From: Rodentolepis nana
Taxonomy: Eukaryota; Platyhelminthes; Cestoda; Cyclophyllidea; Hymenolepididae
Length of the DNA: 58,160 bases
Reading direction: 5' to 3'
Assembly: GCA_900617975.1 (NCBI GenBank)
Contig: UZAE01012141.1
Location: 1-58,160, forward strand
Below are positions 13,449 to 26,999 of the stretch, piece by piece. Positions within the stretch are counted from its first letter, which is position 1. Every line of letters begins with the position of its first letter. The notes under the pieces are model-generated. The model searched no databases. It had not been told where the DNA came from and saw only the letters and a list, made by a program, of their open reading frames with translations. Made by a program: the position numbers and the translations under genes.

Positions 13449-13670
13449 CCCTTTAACGCCCTTAGTACCGTGCGAATCTTTTTAAAAATAAGCTCCATTG
13501 GTACTAGAATCGTAACACAGAAGGCGCTGGTGAAATGTGTTCAATACGTCAATGCAGACTTCGCCTGATGCACCGCCAAAACTCATCATGTCAGCGGTAA
13601 CAGTCGGCTGTGAGACACGCGTGAGTACGGTTGGGAGCATTTTTTAAAAAATAATTCGGGCGTTAAAGGG
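13449..13670. mobile_element. piggyBac-like MITE, copy 1
   Basis: 222-bp element with terminal inverted repeats CCCTTTAACGCCC and GGGCGTTAAAGGG. It is flanked by TTAA on the left (13445-13448) and TTAT on the right (13671-13674), close to the TTAA target duplication that defines piggyBac insertions. CCCTTT-type ends are also usual for that superfamily. There is no coding capacity, so it would need a transposase in trans. A degenerate relative lies at 22810-23012. Confidence 0.75.
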
Positions 13671-15300
13671 TTATAGGCAAAGATGGCAACTTATCTTGTA
13701 TTTTGAAGTCAGCATCTCCACCAATATTTTACGAACGGAGAGTTGGTAATTAATAACAATAAAACATAAGATTAATTATATAAGTGGTATCATCTAGTTG
13801 TTGCTATTTTAAAATAATCGCATACTAAAATAAGGATCGATTAAGTCAGTCGAATTAGCTTTTGTTTTAGTAAATCATCCTCCTCGTCACGTAGGTAAGC
13901 ATTTTCTATTAATGGCTATGTGAATGAATTCCAATTGGGTCTTTGCCTCCACCCCTGTGACGTCTGATTCAAATGAACTAACCTCAGTTAGACTACTTCT
14001 TTTCACACTGGCGGGGCTAAGTTGATATAACTTCTGGGCGATTCAACTTGATTGCATTTAATAAGTCTTGCCAAGTTAAAATTATGGAAGCTCTTATTAA
14101 CTAGCTAGCATCTTGGCAATCAGAGGAAAACAATTCATAAAAGTGTACTACGTTCGATTAACCAATGGAGGTAATCGGCAAATGAACTTTGAATTCTGAT
14201 AACACGAAGTGACTAATGAAATCAGCTGATAAATGTCGAGATGTGTCACATTGGACCGCTGGTAAATTTAGTGCGAACTTCAATACACCGTTGATTCTCT
14301 TGCTTCATTTACCCCACTAACATTCGGCCCACCTCTCTTCTCTCATCTACATGCCGTCACTGGCCACGGCACTGCCCAAAACAAGCACGTGAGCGAAAAT
14401 ATTTCAATCATTGGCGAAAACAAATTGGCCCAATTGTGTGTAGTAGGAATGGAATCGAAAGGGTAGATTATGGAGCTAGCGTCACGACCCGTAATTTGCA
14501 CACCTCCTGGAGACTATGGGTATTTCCTCGTCTTCGCAATGGACATAGTTTTCTGAGTAATGTTCAAATTCAATGGGTTGACTCCCAGATTATCGGGCGA
14601 GTTTACATCAACGGCACCCGAAAGATTGCCAACCCGTTGATTTAATTGAGTGGTCGGTCACAACACCACAATTTGTGCGAATTTCCTCACAATTAGATGT
14701 TAGCAGATCAGGCGGTGTAAATAATAATAGGTAAATGAGATATTTCCTCACAACGTCCAACTCAGCGCATGAACTCATAATTTCGTTTTATGTTCTCAAC
14801 CGCATTTGCACTGGAAAACAGAGCAACAGTGCAAAAGAAAGTTAAGCACTTAAATACCTTAGATTTTTTAACTGATAGTTCAAATCGATTTCAAAATTTT
14901 GATTTGCATCTTGAGCCATTCGCAATGTGAATTCGAATACTTTTCCTCCTCAAAGAAACACTTTTTCTCGGCAACCATAATAAGCGGTCGTAGTCATGCA
15001 CGCAAGGACACACAGGAAGGAGAGCCAACAATCCCAACGCTTCGAATTTAATTTCAAACTGTGCATACAGCCGCATATCAACACGTAAATTACAGATGAA
15101 AAACGGGCAAAATAGTTCATCTGGCGAAACAAAGAAGCAAAAAGTGAACGAAGGAGGGAGGGAGGGATGTTGAAAGAACGTCTTGGTGGCAGAGAAAGGA
15201 GGGGATCTGGGTAGATAAAAGAAAGAAACGAAAAGACATTGTCCAAGTGTTGGAGCGAAGGGAAGTGGATTAGCAAAGTCACAGGAGATTTGATGAAATA
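13671..15300. other. Intergenic region downstream of the deoxyribosyltransferase-like gene
   Basis: AT-rich sequence. The part next to 15300 should contain the 3' untranslated region of the minus-strand gene. Overlapping minus-strand frames at 14891-15304 are low-complexity and I do not consider them coding. Confidence 0.45.
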
Positions 15301-17037
15301 TCACAATAGGTCAATGAGGTCGCTTATACTTTCAACGGGATGGTCTAGAAGGTAACCTTTGCTGCATTCCTCTGAAGTTTCTTTAACGAGGGACTTGAGA
15401 TAACTTCTTGAACGATTATGGTCCTTCACCGCAAACTGAGATAGGCCAAATACATCTGAAGTGTGAAGAAGTAGATTTCGACTTTGTTTAGGTAGGGTTT
15501 GTACAACCGTGTCGCTTTCAGGGCTACTAACAAGAAGTTTGGAGAACTCTGCTGTTGATCTTATTTCTTCACCTTCACTAGAAGAGCCAGACCTAGACGG
15601 AGCTGACGATGACGACGCTGAAGATGCCTTATTTAGAGCCGTAGGTGGGTGGAAAACATCTTCCGGAGTACCAGCAAGGCTACTATAACCTGAAGAGTTA
15701 TTAGACCTCACTCCTCCATGCAGAGATGTATCTTCATCAAGAAGATATTCTACACAAAGAAAGACTTCTTTGCCACTTCCAATAGCAAAAGCGGCTTCCA
15801 TCTGATCAACAATCCACAACCCTGTTCGAGATATGTGAAAATATAGCCGGGGACATTGACGCTGTACGGCCATACTAAGCTGAAAATTTCGTTTGGCTCC
15901 CTTACGGCTCACCACCCAACCCGCATGGTCGGAGTATGTATCGGTCATGTCCATCTTCTTAGGTGTAGCACCACCGAAGTAAATATTGATAGGCAAATCT
16001 GCTTTTATTTTACTATAGGCGGCTGAGTATTTATATGCTTCAATGAGCCTTTCATGACTCTAAAATCAGTGAGAAATAAAAAAGAAAGACTGAGAATTCC
16101 ACTTCTTGGAAGGGATTGGTTAGGGAATAAAAATGAGGGACTTACAACACTGGATGGTTTGTAATCGACCTTCGGTTCGGCACGACTCTGGAAAAAAATT
16201 AAGAACTTTTTGAAGCTCGACAACAACAGTTTATTAAGCTAAGTACAATGAGTTGGAAAGAATTATCAGTTAATTACTTCCGGATGTAAGCAATTCAAAT
16301 CTATGATCAGCGCAAAGATCTGAAATTAGTAACTGCGTTGCAATTTGAGAAATACAAAGTTGAAACGGCAAAAATATCGCACGCTTATCTATCTAATAGA
16401 GAAAAATGATGGCTTACTTTCAACAAAATCAGAACTTCTCCTTATTCGAGCACTTGGTGAATCAAAATGAGAGAGAAAAACAAAACAGTGGTCCTACAAT
16501 GGATTCCTGGTCACTGTGGCATTAAAGGCAATGAGCTTGCTGACGCACTTGTTAAGAAAGGGACAACGATTTTGCAAGGCATAGACCGGTCGATGTCTTT
16601 CCACACAATGAAGGCCGTAATCAGGAGAGAATTCAAGACCTCAAGGTGCAACGAACTCAAAGCTCGAACAAAGGAGAAACAGTGGACAATGGCACTCTCC
16701 GACATAGCCGACTGGCCAAGAATCGAGGCCGTTGCTGAGTTTAGACTACATATCGGACGCGATTGCTTGGCAAAGCACCCTCACAGATTGAGAGTAAACA
16801 CCAAACCCACATGCCCCCTATGTAACTTACAGGAGGAAATGGAGAAGACCAAACTGATTCGGTGTCCAGCCCTAAAGACAAGGACGGAAAGCCAGAGACA
16901 CTGGGACGCAAGAAGACAGCTGATGAACTGTTATATATGTACCCCCCCCCCCCNNNNNNNNNNNNNNNNNNNNNNNNNNNNNNNNNNNNNNNNNNNNNNN
17001 NNNNNNNNNNNNNNNNNNNNNNNNNNNNNNNNNNNNN

Positions 17038-17080
<43 letters not shown>

Positions 17081-17526
17081 CGTCTCTTGTCCGATGATTA
17101 AGGCCGAGATAACAAATACATGGTTTAAAACATCTCAAGCAAGAAATGGCTCTGGATGTGCTCTTATAGAAGGATAAACCCACCTCCTTACGTTTAGAAA
17201 ATTTAACAGCAAAATAACTATAAAGAACAAATGTCAGTATGGCGTTCTTCGATTAGATAAATTTATTTATTGTTAAATTTAAGCAAATACACATCTAGAA
17301 ATCTATTACGGATTACTCCTTTCTTCAAATGGGCAGCTGATTTACACAATAACTTAGTTTACCTTCAAGAAACATTAGACATGGAAACTTTAAGATCGTT
17401 CTCTGGTCTATTAATACTGAACATCATGAACAAGAGCCTGTCCAATAGGCTGAACCTTGAACGTGAATTATTCCATTATTTTCTAATGGTCTGCAATTCC
17501 AATTCCAAGATCGAATGATATAGGGG

Positions 17527-17565
<39 letters not shown>

Positions 17566-20500
17566 ACCAGAATCCAGTTATTCTTTAAAATGTCAAAAGG
17601 AGAGAAACATAGGCTATCACAAGTTAAATCACATGGATTTAGGCCAATGACGTAAATGGTTAAGCACGGCTATTCATAGTGCTATCTTTCTACTTAGCCT
17701 AGCATCATACACCTGACACGTACGCAGTCATATTCATCACATACTCCAAAATAAAAATCAAAAATAATTAATCGAATGCTTAAACGACCCCCCCCCCCCC
17801 TATTTATTCACACTTTGGAAGTGCTCCACCAGGCACATTTGTGTCTCAGTTTAATGTAGTCAAGAGGAGTAGCGAGCTTCTTGTTTTGCACACAACACAC
17901 ACACACTGAGTTTGAGTATATGTTTACACGTGGGGCGTTTTAAGTAGTATCGAAATGCATATCAAAATAAAGTGGGCTAGTAATTAAAGCAGTTATTCCT
18001 ATGATTGGCGTCTTACCTTTAACATTTTGTTAGCTTTCTTCCAAATGGAATGACTTGGAGATTGTGGAGGGTTATGTGAGGAGAGAGTTGAGTAGAATTC
18101 ATTGATGAAACGGAGAGCATCTTCAAGGACTTCGAAGAAACAGACATTGGGGAGATGACATCCTTCTAGCCACTCATAGGCGGCGTCTAAACTCGCTGCT
18201 TCCCTTCAAAAAATAAGTGGAAAGATGGAATTACATACCTCTCATTTTGATCATTCAACCCATCTCAAAGAGGAACAGTATAAATCACATTCATTATTGC
18301 ATTATAAGTGCATCGCGATTAAATAATGGCACGTGAAAAGAGACTTTCACAATAAGAGGCTTCTGGTGATTTCCCCTCATTTGCACAACATTTACCATAG
18401 CAAGGAGAAACCCTACCTTGAGTACATACTTCGTTCATCAACCAAACGAAGAATTTAGGAATATGCAAGGAAGTTATTCCAATTCCAATGGAACAGCACT
18501 TTAAATAATCATTTACAAATACCTGCTTAGGAGAACAATGTCACCACTTTCTTCTGTTTAAGAGTATGAATTCAAGTCGAGGAATTATTTCATAGGTCAA
18601 TATTCAAGAAAGAAACAATGGAAAGAGACCCATATATTTCTTGAATTTGGTGAATCGCTTATTCAAGTTCAGTTACATTACTTCGATGAGAACCCCTTAC
18701 AACAAAGTTTTCTCTAACTATTACTAATCCTCTATAAAGATTGTAAATGGTTCAAACACTATCAAAACATTTATTTATTGTCTCAAAAACACCAGACTTA
18801 TAATGTGATCCATAATCATTCAAATCACCACCACTTTAAATCATAACAACAGAGAAAAACTCTAGTAAATACTCCCGAAAATAAGAATGTGTTATTCCAA
18901 GTCACAAGACAATTTTCAGAAATAAGCAAAAAAATTTGTTCTGGAAGCAGAAAAACTGGCGTGAAAAGGGCAACAAATACGTACATTCCACTTCAACCCC
19001 TCCCCCCCCCCCCCCCCCCCCCAACCACTAAATGCTTCAAATAAAAACGCTCTTAGGCTTCTTAAATGTCCTAGAAATATTCTTAAGATAGTCGATTTAA
19101 TAAAATATGCCACTAATTTTACCATTTATTCACTTAAGTATTTACAAGATTAATTAATGAAAGTCACGTGTTACGCTAAAAAACACTGCGTATTAGAACC
19201 CGATGGAAGTATTGGTGAAAAAAAAGGAGTTTGCCAAAAAATGTATCGAAATTAGACTAAAGTTTGCCACTAGGCTACCTCCACTCATCACACCACTTAT
19301 TACATAAAAACATTTTGCCAAAGTCTAATGCGCAATGAAAAATTGCAATATTTTGACTTTTACGAGTACTTCAAAGTCTTTTGAAGATGTGCTATAAAGC
19401 TTCAATGACAAAGAAGCTCACTTCCTTTCGCCAAGCGATTAGTCAATCCAGGCATTAAACAAGTAACCATGGTACTCTCAAACCCCTGAACTCGGACAGC
19501 TGTAACACTCTATTTCGTGTCAACTTCCTCTAAGGCACTGTGCCGCGGTACACGTCAACGTTTTGCTATTGGAGCACACTTAATGACGTTAACCCTGATA
19601 TACGGGATAAGTAGCAGAATACCCTCCTTCCAACCATGTTGCTTTATGAGTACTTTTCCAAATACTGGACTTCAGTAGTTTAAAATGGAGTTTATTTCAA
19701 GACTTACGCAAGAGTATCGACCTTCCTACCATAATGTGGTGTAAAAGATGGGGAGGGTCTGACGATGATAAGGAGTCTGGGACGGCGAGGACGGCAACAA
19801 TTTTTCCTTTTCTGGAAACAGGAAGAGTGGGTTTGACTGGAGACTTGGGCGGCAAGATAGGCCACTTCCACGAGGCTGGCGAGAGCTCGAGTGAGGTGTG
19901 GCTCAAAAACGAAGAGAAGACAACACGACTGCTCCTTCGCTACTGCCTCTTTGGTTATTAAATCGGGACACCATTCATCCACTTGCTAAATCGTAAAAGG
20001 TGGAGAAAATTAGGACATTTAAGTAGATGTAAAATTTATTGTCTTTTAACTAATAATCTGAGGTGCGCAGTAGACTTACCTCCACGTGGTGCACCCTGGG
20101 CAACGTATTCTCACACGGCAGAAAAAGTCTACAAACCCGCATTTGACTGCTGACTTCAAACTTCCATGACCCGACTGGATGTCTTATTCGACCACTTCCA
20201 TAGTACACACCTTACCCCACTCTCTGACTGTGTATGTTTCTTTTATATCTGTGAATCACTCTTCTGCCCCCCCCCCCTCCTCTCAACTTTTTACGACTTT
20301 AATGTTCCTCCCCTTTGTGAAGCCCGAAGTCAACTAAAGGGCCAATGATGACTATCACACAAAGCCCGTTATTTGATAGAAATACAATTACTCACGCAGG
20401 ATAAATGGTTAGTCTAGGAGTTATTAGCGTGAATATGAATAATAGGTTATCGTTGGAGAAAATGGATCGATTTCTTGCTGAAAGAAATTTAACATAATTT

Positions 20501-22218
20501 AGAGATTTTAAGGACTGGGTATGCAACAAGTAAGTACTAATATCGCAGTTAACAATTCGATGTGAATCATTTCAGAAAATGTCACAAGATTTAGGGTAGG
20601 GAGAAGTAAAAAAAGCTTGTGAATATGATTAAAAAAGCAGTTTTAATTAACTGTGCAGAGCCACCACTTTTCTCATTAATAGCAAATATTTGTTACAAGA
20701 CATGTTAAATTGGGTTTATTTCGAATAAAACCTAAGTGGAGTGGCACGCAATTAAATATTTTTTTACTTTTGAGAGGAGAGGAGGCATCTAACCTTATTC
20801 CGCCATTCAGCTTCGATGAGACCTGACCAGAATGTCGATCGATAGGTAAAGACTAATTAAACGATGAAACAGGATGAGGCACCTTAATTGAAATCCCCCA
20901 TTCTTCGATTTCCGATGAGAGTTGTTTCAAGCTCCAAAAAGAATTATATCAACAATAAAGCAGATTGTCCATTAACAAACTTATAGTCCTTCGCAGGGTG
21001 CAATAAACTCAAATAAAATATTACGAAATCCCCCCCCCCGTCCTTAAAAGAATAATTAACTCATACAGGCGATAAAGGCCATCGGCAATGATCAGGGTGT
21101 GATATATGCATTCACAAGAGCAAAAAATTCATTCCATTTATTCCCCCTAGAGTTATCACTTTTACACAACCACCTGCCCACGCAAACACTTGCCTACTAC
21201 TACTGAATTTGGCCAGTAACAATGGAGGCGAGCGGAGGTTGGGACTAATGGCTATTATTAGCCTTTTAAGGAATCCAAAAGGCTTTATTATCATCAATCC
21301 GTTTCCGCCCCAGTTCATAGCCTACATGCTGAGAGAGAAATTTCAAATGCGAAAATGCGTGATATAGTACCATAATATTTACAGGGAAATTAAATGCAAA
21401 TCAAAATGATAAGCATACATATGCCCTAACTATCTACTTGCGTGGGTTAACATTTCTACACCCAGAAAGAAATAGAGCGTGGTTGTGCGAATTAAATTAT
21501 GTGAAGCGATAGAGTGCGAGAGAGATTAAGAGAATGGAAGAAATTAAATTAGATATGAAAGTTCCCATGCATGGCATGAACGCCCCCTCGGATATCGAAC
21601 CAAACCAGAAACGTTTGGCAAACACAAATTTAAATATAAATCGGTTTTAAAATGACAATTTTTAAAGCAAAAAACCTATCAATTAATGGTATACTTACAG
21701 GGTTAAAATAGGGGATTCCGTTTTCTTCCAAAAATGGTATTGCAATGTCTTTACGCCAGGTTGTTGGGTTACAAGCGCCCCCAAGAAATACTAATATGAC
21801 ATAATTATTGTTGTCAAAATGCATGCGTATATAAATTAAATATAATAAAAATATAAAATTACCACCACTTGAAAATTGGTCTGGGGGAGTCACTGACTTT
21901 CTGATAAGTAAAAAACAATAGATCAGTTTGAATTTTAATATTTCATTGAATATACTATCAATATTTACTAGTAAATAAAGGCCATCAATATACTAAGGCA
22001 GTTATGAAAATAAATAACAACAATAACGTAAACTGCAAAATTCTAAAACGAAAAAATAAATTGTGACACCAAAATTTGATCGTATTGCTAGATAAAATTT
22101 ATTAGATAAAAATTATATGTAAAAAACAAAAATTAAACAAATCAAAGCATATTTACTTGGCCTGTTGAGTAGGGGTTGATGGTTTAGAAAATTTCCTTTT
22201 TGGTGAAAAGCTGTTCAT
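15301..22218 (-). CDS. Protein with two nucleoside 2-deoxyribosyltransferase-like domains (7 exons)
   Basis: Exons in transcript order are 22157-22218, 21863-21900, 21699-21790, 19708-19985, 18017-18203, 16146-16187 and 15301-16059. All junctions are GT-AG and all phases agree, giving 1,458 nt and 485 residues. Residues 34-195 match the metazoan nucleoside 2-deoxyribosyltransferase-like family (Pfam type Nuc_deoxyri_tr2): GGACNPTTWR at 37-46, the FNPQVDEWCPDL turn, and SLVEVAYLAA, whose Glu104 sits at the usual catalytic position. A second, more diverged copy of the fold starts at INIYFGG (257-263) and has QMEAAF with Glu321, followed by the strand EVFLCVEYL. A Ser-rich, probably disordered segment follows, then the C-terminus. 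Bacterial relatives move deoxyribose between bases; whether this protein is catalytic is unknown. Introns carry a LINE fragment, a gap and a SINE-like copy. Confidence is high for the gene and moderate for the domain name. Confidence 0.85.
16440..16935 (+). mobile_element. Fragment of a non-LTR retrotransposon (RNase H and C-terminal zinc knuckle)
   Basis: The readable frame begins at 16467. It encodes the end of an RNase H domain (VVLQWIPGHCGIKGNELAD), then the conserved FRLHIGRDCLAKH region and a CPLC zinc-binding start with a later Cys in RCPAL; the usual His of this knuckle appears replaced. This is typical of LINE elements that carry RNase H. An in-frame TGA lies just upstream of 16467 and the reverse transcriptase is missing, so it is a dead 5'-truncated copy. 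Its 3' end is lost in a C-run and the assembly gap. It sits in antisense inside the large intron between exons 5 and 6 of the deoxyribosyltransferase-like gene. Confidence 0.85.
16954..17037. other. Assembly gap (84 N)
   Basis: Unresolved bases between a run of about 12 C and an (AT)n repeat. Any open frame drawn across it is meaningless. Confidence 0.99.
17038..17077. repeat. (AT)n microsatellite
   Basis: About 20 AT units directly after the assembly gap. Confidence 0.95.
17530..17562. repeat. (AT)n microsatellite
   Basis: About 16 AT units in the same intron, roughly 450 bp from the first (AT)n tract. Confidence 0.95.
19002..19022. repeat. Poly-C tract (21 C)
   Basis: The longest of many C or G homopolymers in the window, in an intron of the deoxyribosyltransferase-like gene. 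The length is likely to be unreliable in the assembly. Confidence 0.9.
20062..20390 (+). mobile_element. SINE-like retroposon, copy D
   Basis: Nearly full-length family member in an intron of the minus-strand deoxyribosyltransferase-like gene (between exons 3 and 4). It carries TACCTCCACGTGGTGCACCC near its head and the AGTCAACTAAAGGGCCAATG segment near its tail, with an internal poly-C run. No clear target duplication. Confidence 0.75.
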
Positions 22219-22809
22219 GTTTTAATATGAAATTTGATAAAATGCCATATGTTCTAGCCCAAGTGGCGAAATAAGACCAGATAGAAGCTTTACCGATCTT
22301 AAAGCCATCTGTAAATGTTCCGCAAAATGCGTGAGGTTAAATAAAGTTTTAAGTGAAGAGTTTAAACAAATATATCAGATTTTGGAGACGTATTATAACT
22401 TATATTTCTGTTATACTATACTTTGATATAAGCAAATTTTATTTATTTGCACAATTTGCTTTAATATGCACTTAAGTATAATTTAAAATTTACACTTTTA
22501 ATTCCGTCTGGTTATTATTACAATTGTCCTTGAAAATAAATTTTTATCATTATATTAATTCGACCACATTATTTTTCGATTTCTGTACTGATAAGATTTT
22601 GATATTTTGCCCATATTTTAAATTATTTATAAATTTATCTAGATCTTTTTTCGGTACATTCCGATACAAATGTTTATCAATAAACCTTGAGTTTTAGTAA
22701 CCCTTTGCATCTCGACAAGTAGGATTTTTACATAAAATTTAAATTTGTACAAGAGTTTTAAGCTACGCAAATAGTGTTTTCAGTTATTTTCTCTAGTATT
22801 CACACTTAA
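22219..22809. other. Upstream region of the deoxyribosyltransferase-like gene
   Basis: Very AT-rich. It should contain the promoter of the minus-strand gene that starts at 22218, but no specific element can be assigned. Confidence 0.4.
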
Positions 22810-23012
22810 CATCTTAAGGACCGTATGCCCATCTTTCAAAACTAGTTCTATTGGTACTAGATTCGTAACAGAAATCACTATTTCCTTTTGCTACGTGTTC
22901 CATGCGTTTATGCCCTTCGCCTGATACCACTATCGTGTCTGAATCTCACCGCTGTGACACACGCATTTACGTGGTTGAGCACCTTTTTAAAAGTTAATTC
23001 AGCATTAAATGG
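22810..23012. mobile_element. piggyBac-like MITE, copy 2 (degenerate)
   Basis: It aligns with the element at 13449-13670 over its whole length: TATTGGTACTAGATTCGTAAC, CTTCGCCTGATAC, GACACACGC and a TTTTTAAAA tract occur in the same order. TTAA precedes it at 22806-22809. The terminal repeats have decayed, so it is the older copy. Confidence 0.65.
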
Positions 23013-26000
23013 TCATCTGATAACAGTCTGTTTATATTTTCTGTCTCGCGCTGCGATATATATTGAATCAAAGTGCTATTTCATTATTCATGAAAAAAAT
23101 TTAACTGACTTCATGCATGTAACCGATCTTCCGTAATTTGATCCTATTTGGTTGGTAAGCGAATAAGTTAGACCTACTACATTTGAACTTGTCAAAAGTT
23201 TGTACTACATTAATTAGCAATAAGTCTTATGTTTTTAAAAACCATCCCGTCTTTAAACATTTATTTAGCTAAAACTAGACTACTTTCTTAATGCGTGAAG
23301 TGTTATTTCATTTCGAATAATTATCACGCTGTGAGAATCTTATTGAGTGGAATAACGAGGACATGTTAAGAATTTGATTTAACTTAGGACTTAATTTTAG
23401 AGTTGTTTACAGAATCTATTCCCTACTCAGACTCAATTTACATTATTGTACTTTTGACTCATAAAGTAAGCTCATTGAGTCAGTCCCACTTGCGTGGGTT
23501 GCATGCATCAAATATTAAAAGTTAGTAAGACGCTTTTGATATACTTTGAAGTGTAATATCTTAAACTTAAATTTTAGCCGATTATTAAATTTAGCTCCTA
23601 ATTTCATGCATCATCACCCTTTATTATCACAAATAAGCGAAGGTTTGCTTTTGAAATCAAACTTTAGAATGCCACATAGAACAATTAAAAGCGTGCTGCG
23701 TTAACTATGAGTTGTTTTTTAAGTCCCGATCTATCAAAACAGAGCAGATTGACACAAAGGCTTAATTTTTAAACAACTTTGTTATTTAAAAATAATTTTT
23801 TCATCTGTCAGTACTTTATTCTTGTTACATTTCAGTTCAATGCAACCTAAAGGATTAAAATAAAGAAAATGTAATGTTTGGACAATCAAATAAATCCATG
23901 CAAAGTTTTGCATACCAATGTCTTATATAAAACTTATTTTAAATCTTGTATATTAATTGCTCTCAATTGCTTCATACAATAAACGCCACCGCTGTTCTGC
24001 CTATTTAAGTGAATTAATTGTACAATTTTAACATTCTAATTATCCGAGTATTATTGATTATCTTTGAAAATAGTCTTCTCCGTTTTATAATGAAATCTGT
24101 CTTACTCCAATATTGACGTTTCTTACAACAGAAGTGTGCAAACATAAGCTTGCACCACCAACTTTATGAAATAAGACATCGATATTAATATTGCTAATTT
24201 TGCAGGAAAGTGATTAGAGTATCAAAAGAAATAGGGAACTGATCATTTATAACCTATTTGTAAGAATCCACAACAAGAGTCCGACTGGAACACGTCTTTA
24301 AAACTCATTGACTAGGAGAGCTATCCCTTGGTTCCAAGACTGCGATTTTGTATGCCTAAGACAAAATCCGAAACTATTATCTGTGAATGCAGAAAATATG
24401 GGTTACCCTTCTGCACACTTTCATTGATCAATTTTAAGACTCACTTCGAGTTCAGCATTATGACCGATGCCTGGACTAATAGTTATTTAATTCAGATTCC
24501 CCCAAAATTGTTTATTGATCGCAATTATTTTATTCTTATCCTTCCAATTACTCAGTCTCACTTACTCCTGGAACTCCTAATCAAGCTCTGCTAAATTGTA
24601 TTGATTTTTAGAAAATGTAATTGACAAGTTTCGTATGGGGAGATATAAAAACATTATTGCAAGTGCCTTAAAACTGTAAAAAATGTTTTCTGTTTACTAC
24701 TGGTTGTCAATTTCAAGCCGTTAACGTCTTAATATCATGATTGAATAATTTGAATTTTATTAATTCTACTGAATGAAGAAGTAATTCAGAAAGAGTGGAA
24801 ATGTGAGCAAGCCTATAATCGGCCTCTAAATGAGGTAATTTCATGATGGATTAATCTGTGATTCATTACCCAGAATGAACTGGAAGAAATAGCATTTCCG
24901 AATCATATCTGATCACTTAACTATTTTTTACCATTTGTTTGAAGGGAAAAAATACATCTGCGGACAAATTTCAGAAAATTATTAATGGAATTCGATACAA
25001 CATTGTGGAAATAAATTTAGCATCTAAGTCCAAAATTACTAATTTAATGATTGACCACCTGGCGGTTAAAGAAAATAAGCTTTACAGTATTGTTTATGTG
25101 ACGCGATAATGGGATGGCTGTAGTTACAGAATATCAGAGCCATATATTTAAGTTTGTTTCAATACAGCTGTTCGTTATGCTAGTTGATTTTGTTTCTTTG
25201 TATTCCCTTTATGCCAGTAATCAAAACAATGAATTTACCAACCCCCCCCCCCCCCACCTTTCCCTCCTCCAAATATTTGCGGAAACAATGTGTAGACGCT
25301 TTTTGTGTTGAAATGACGCGGGTTCATCATGGATTAACTTCTGGAAATCGGATGTTAGAGCCTTAAAGTAAATGAGTCTAGAATTTGTAACACCTACCCA
25401 TAATGACACATAGGGCTGATCGGTCACACGAGCTATTACGTGCATACTGACTCACACAAATACTCGGTTGTTAATTTCCAAAGTACACGTAAACAGCACT
25501 GACGCTACCTTTTTAAACTTGATTGATTTGACCAAAGTTTGGAGAGAATAATTTTGTGAGCTATCATTGGACAACAAAACTGAAAATCCGATGAAAAGAG
25601 ATAGCACTGTTTATTTTTTAATGAGATTTAAATATTTTCACTGAAATTATGCTCCATATTCATTTCTTATTTACTGGTCTTAACATTCGAATTCATTTTT
25701 CCTTCATTTGTTGAGACAATTTTCTTGCATTCACTCAAACAACCGATACGTTTGATAATATATTAATAGTTTGTTAAATTAAAATTTCTTTATCAAGTGG
25801 GATAATTTTTCAATTTTCTGAGGTATGGCTTATTGCTGCTTAAATTTGTTTAAACCATTGGACATATGGAACACATTTGAAATGGAAAATTCCTCATTGG
25901 AATAATTTAAGGTTACCTAATTCGCTTTCACGCATATTTCATAACTCAATCTCTAACACTGGTCTTCCTTTACCAGATGAAACAAGTCCATCATGGAGAT

Positions 26001-26999
26001 CTCAAAGCACAAATATTTAGGTCATTTCGAACTTTTAATCCTCTTTTGAATACGAAATTCAAGATCATTTCAAATTAAAATTATTTAGCCCAGATTGCCA
26101 CTCATTTCATATTCAATTCTTGGTTTCTCCTGTTCCATTCTGATAGCCCCTATAACAATCAGCACCTCCATTCTCAAGAATCTGAGAGGCTGAACTAATT
26201 TAGAATTTCAGCAATGTTGAAGGTGACCAAAGTAGATACGTCTTGTTATTTCCTCTTGGCAAGTAGCTGCGAACCCCCTTTTCAATCTCCAGTTCGCACA
26301 ATAACATTTGCGGTGGAGGAAGAGAGGCAATTTCTTAATTACTCATTCCAATCTGTAAAGTTAATTAATTATTTCTGGGAAAGTGCTGCGTAAATGAGCG
26401 TTATTTTCAGTACCAAATAGAAGTAAGAGCACAATTAAATGTTTCTTTATTTGTATACTTTCAATTTTTCATTGATTTCTGCTAAGTCCACTATAAGTTT
26501 ATCTCTAATCTCAGCATTTTGATTAGCTTCAGTGTGTAAGAATTCAAACTAGCCAAGTTTTGCTTGCTTTGGATTGCTTCCTTTGCGTTAGCACGCTCAG
26601 AAATGGTAATCTAGGTAGGTCTTGAAAATTTTCACTAAGTCCGCAACTAACCTGACACCTCAACTAAATGAGTTTGGGTTTCTTTTTCAGGGAACTTGAA
26701 GTAGGTTTTACATATCTAAATAGTATAAATTAGGGGGATCTTTGTTTATAATCGGAAAGGTGAACCCATCCATTCTAACATTAAAGTTCAATCATTGAAT
26801 TAAGGTGGAAATAATTAAATGGCAGAAGCAATTTACTGCGACATTTTCAATGTCATGACCTCAAAAGCATCCAATAGCAGTACTGACCTGAAATGTCCGA
26901 GCGAAGTCATAATTGCGTAATCAGCAAGTGACACTTCATCTACGCATTACAGAGGAATCTTCAGTGAGATCCGATCAGTCGTTCATTTTGACACAGTAA
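23013..26999. other. AT-rich intergenic region, no gene recognised
   Basis: About 4 kb with only short frames and a C-run at about 25242-25254. The last part should contain the promoter of the TAL-type gene at 27000. Confidence 0.5.

Noticed and set aside
16922..17177. Continuation of the LINE reading frame through the N gap and (AT)n tract
   Set aside because: The frame is artificial across unknown bases and simple repeat; the last recognisable retrotransposon residues end before the C-run.
19697..19906. Alternative frame in exon 4 of the deoxyribosyltransferase-like gene reading KGKIVAVLAVPDS
   Set aside because: It looks like the expected beta strand, but it would need a phase that fits neither the upstream exon nor the donor at 19707. 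The other frame (RPRLLIIVRPS) supplies a strand and joins all exons.
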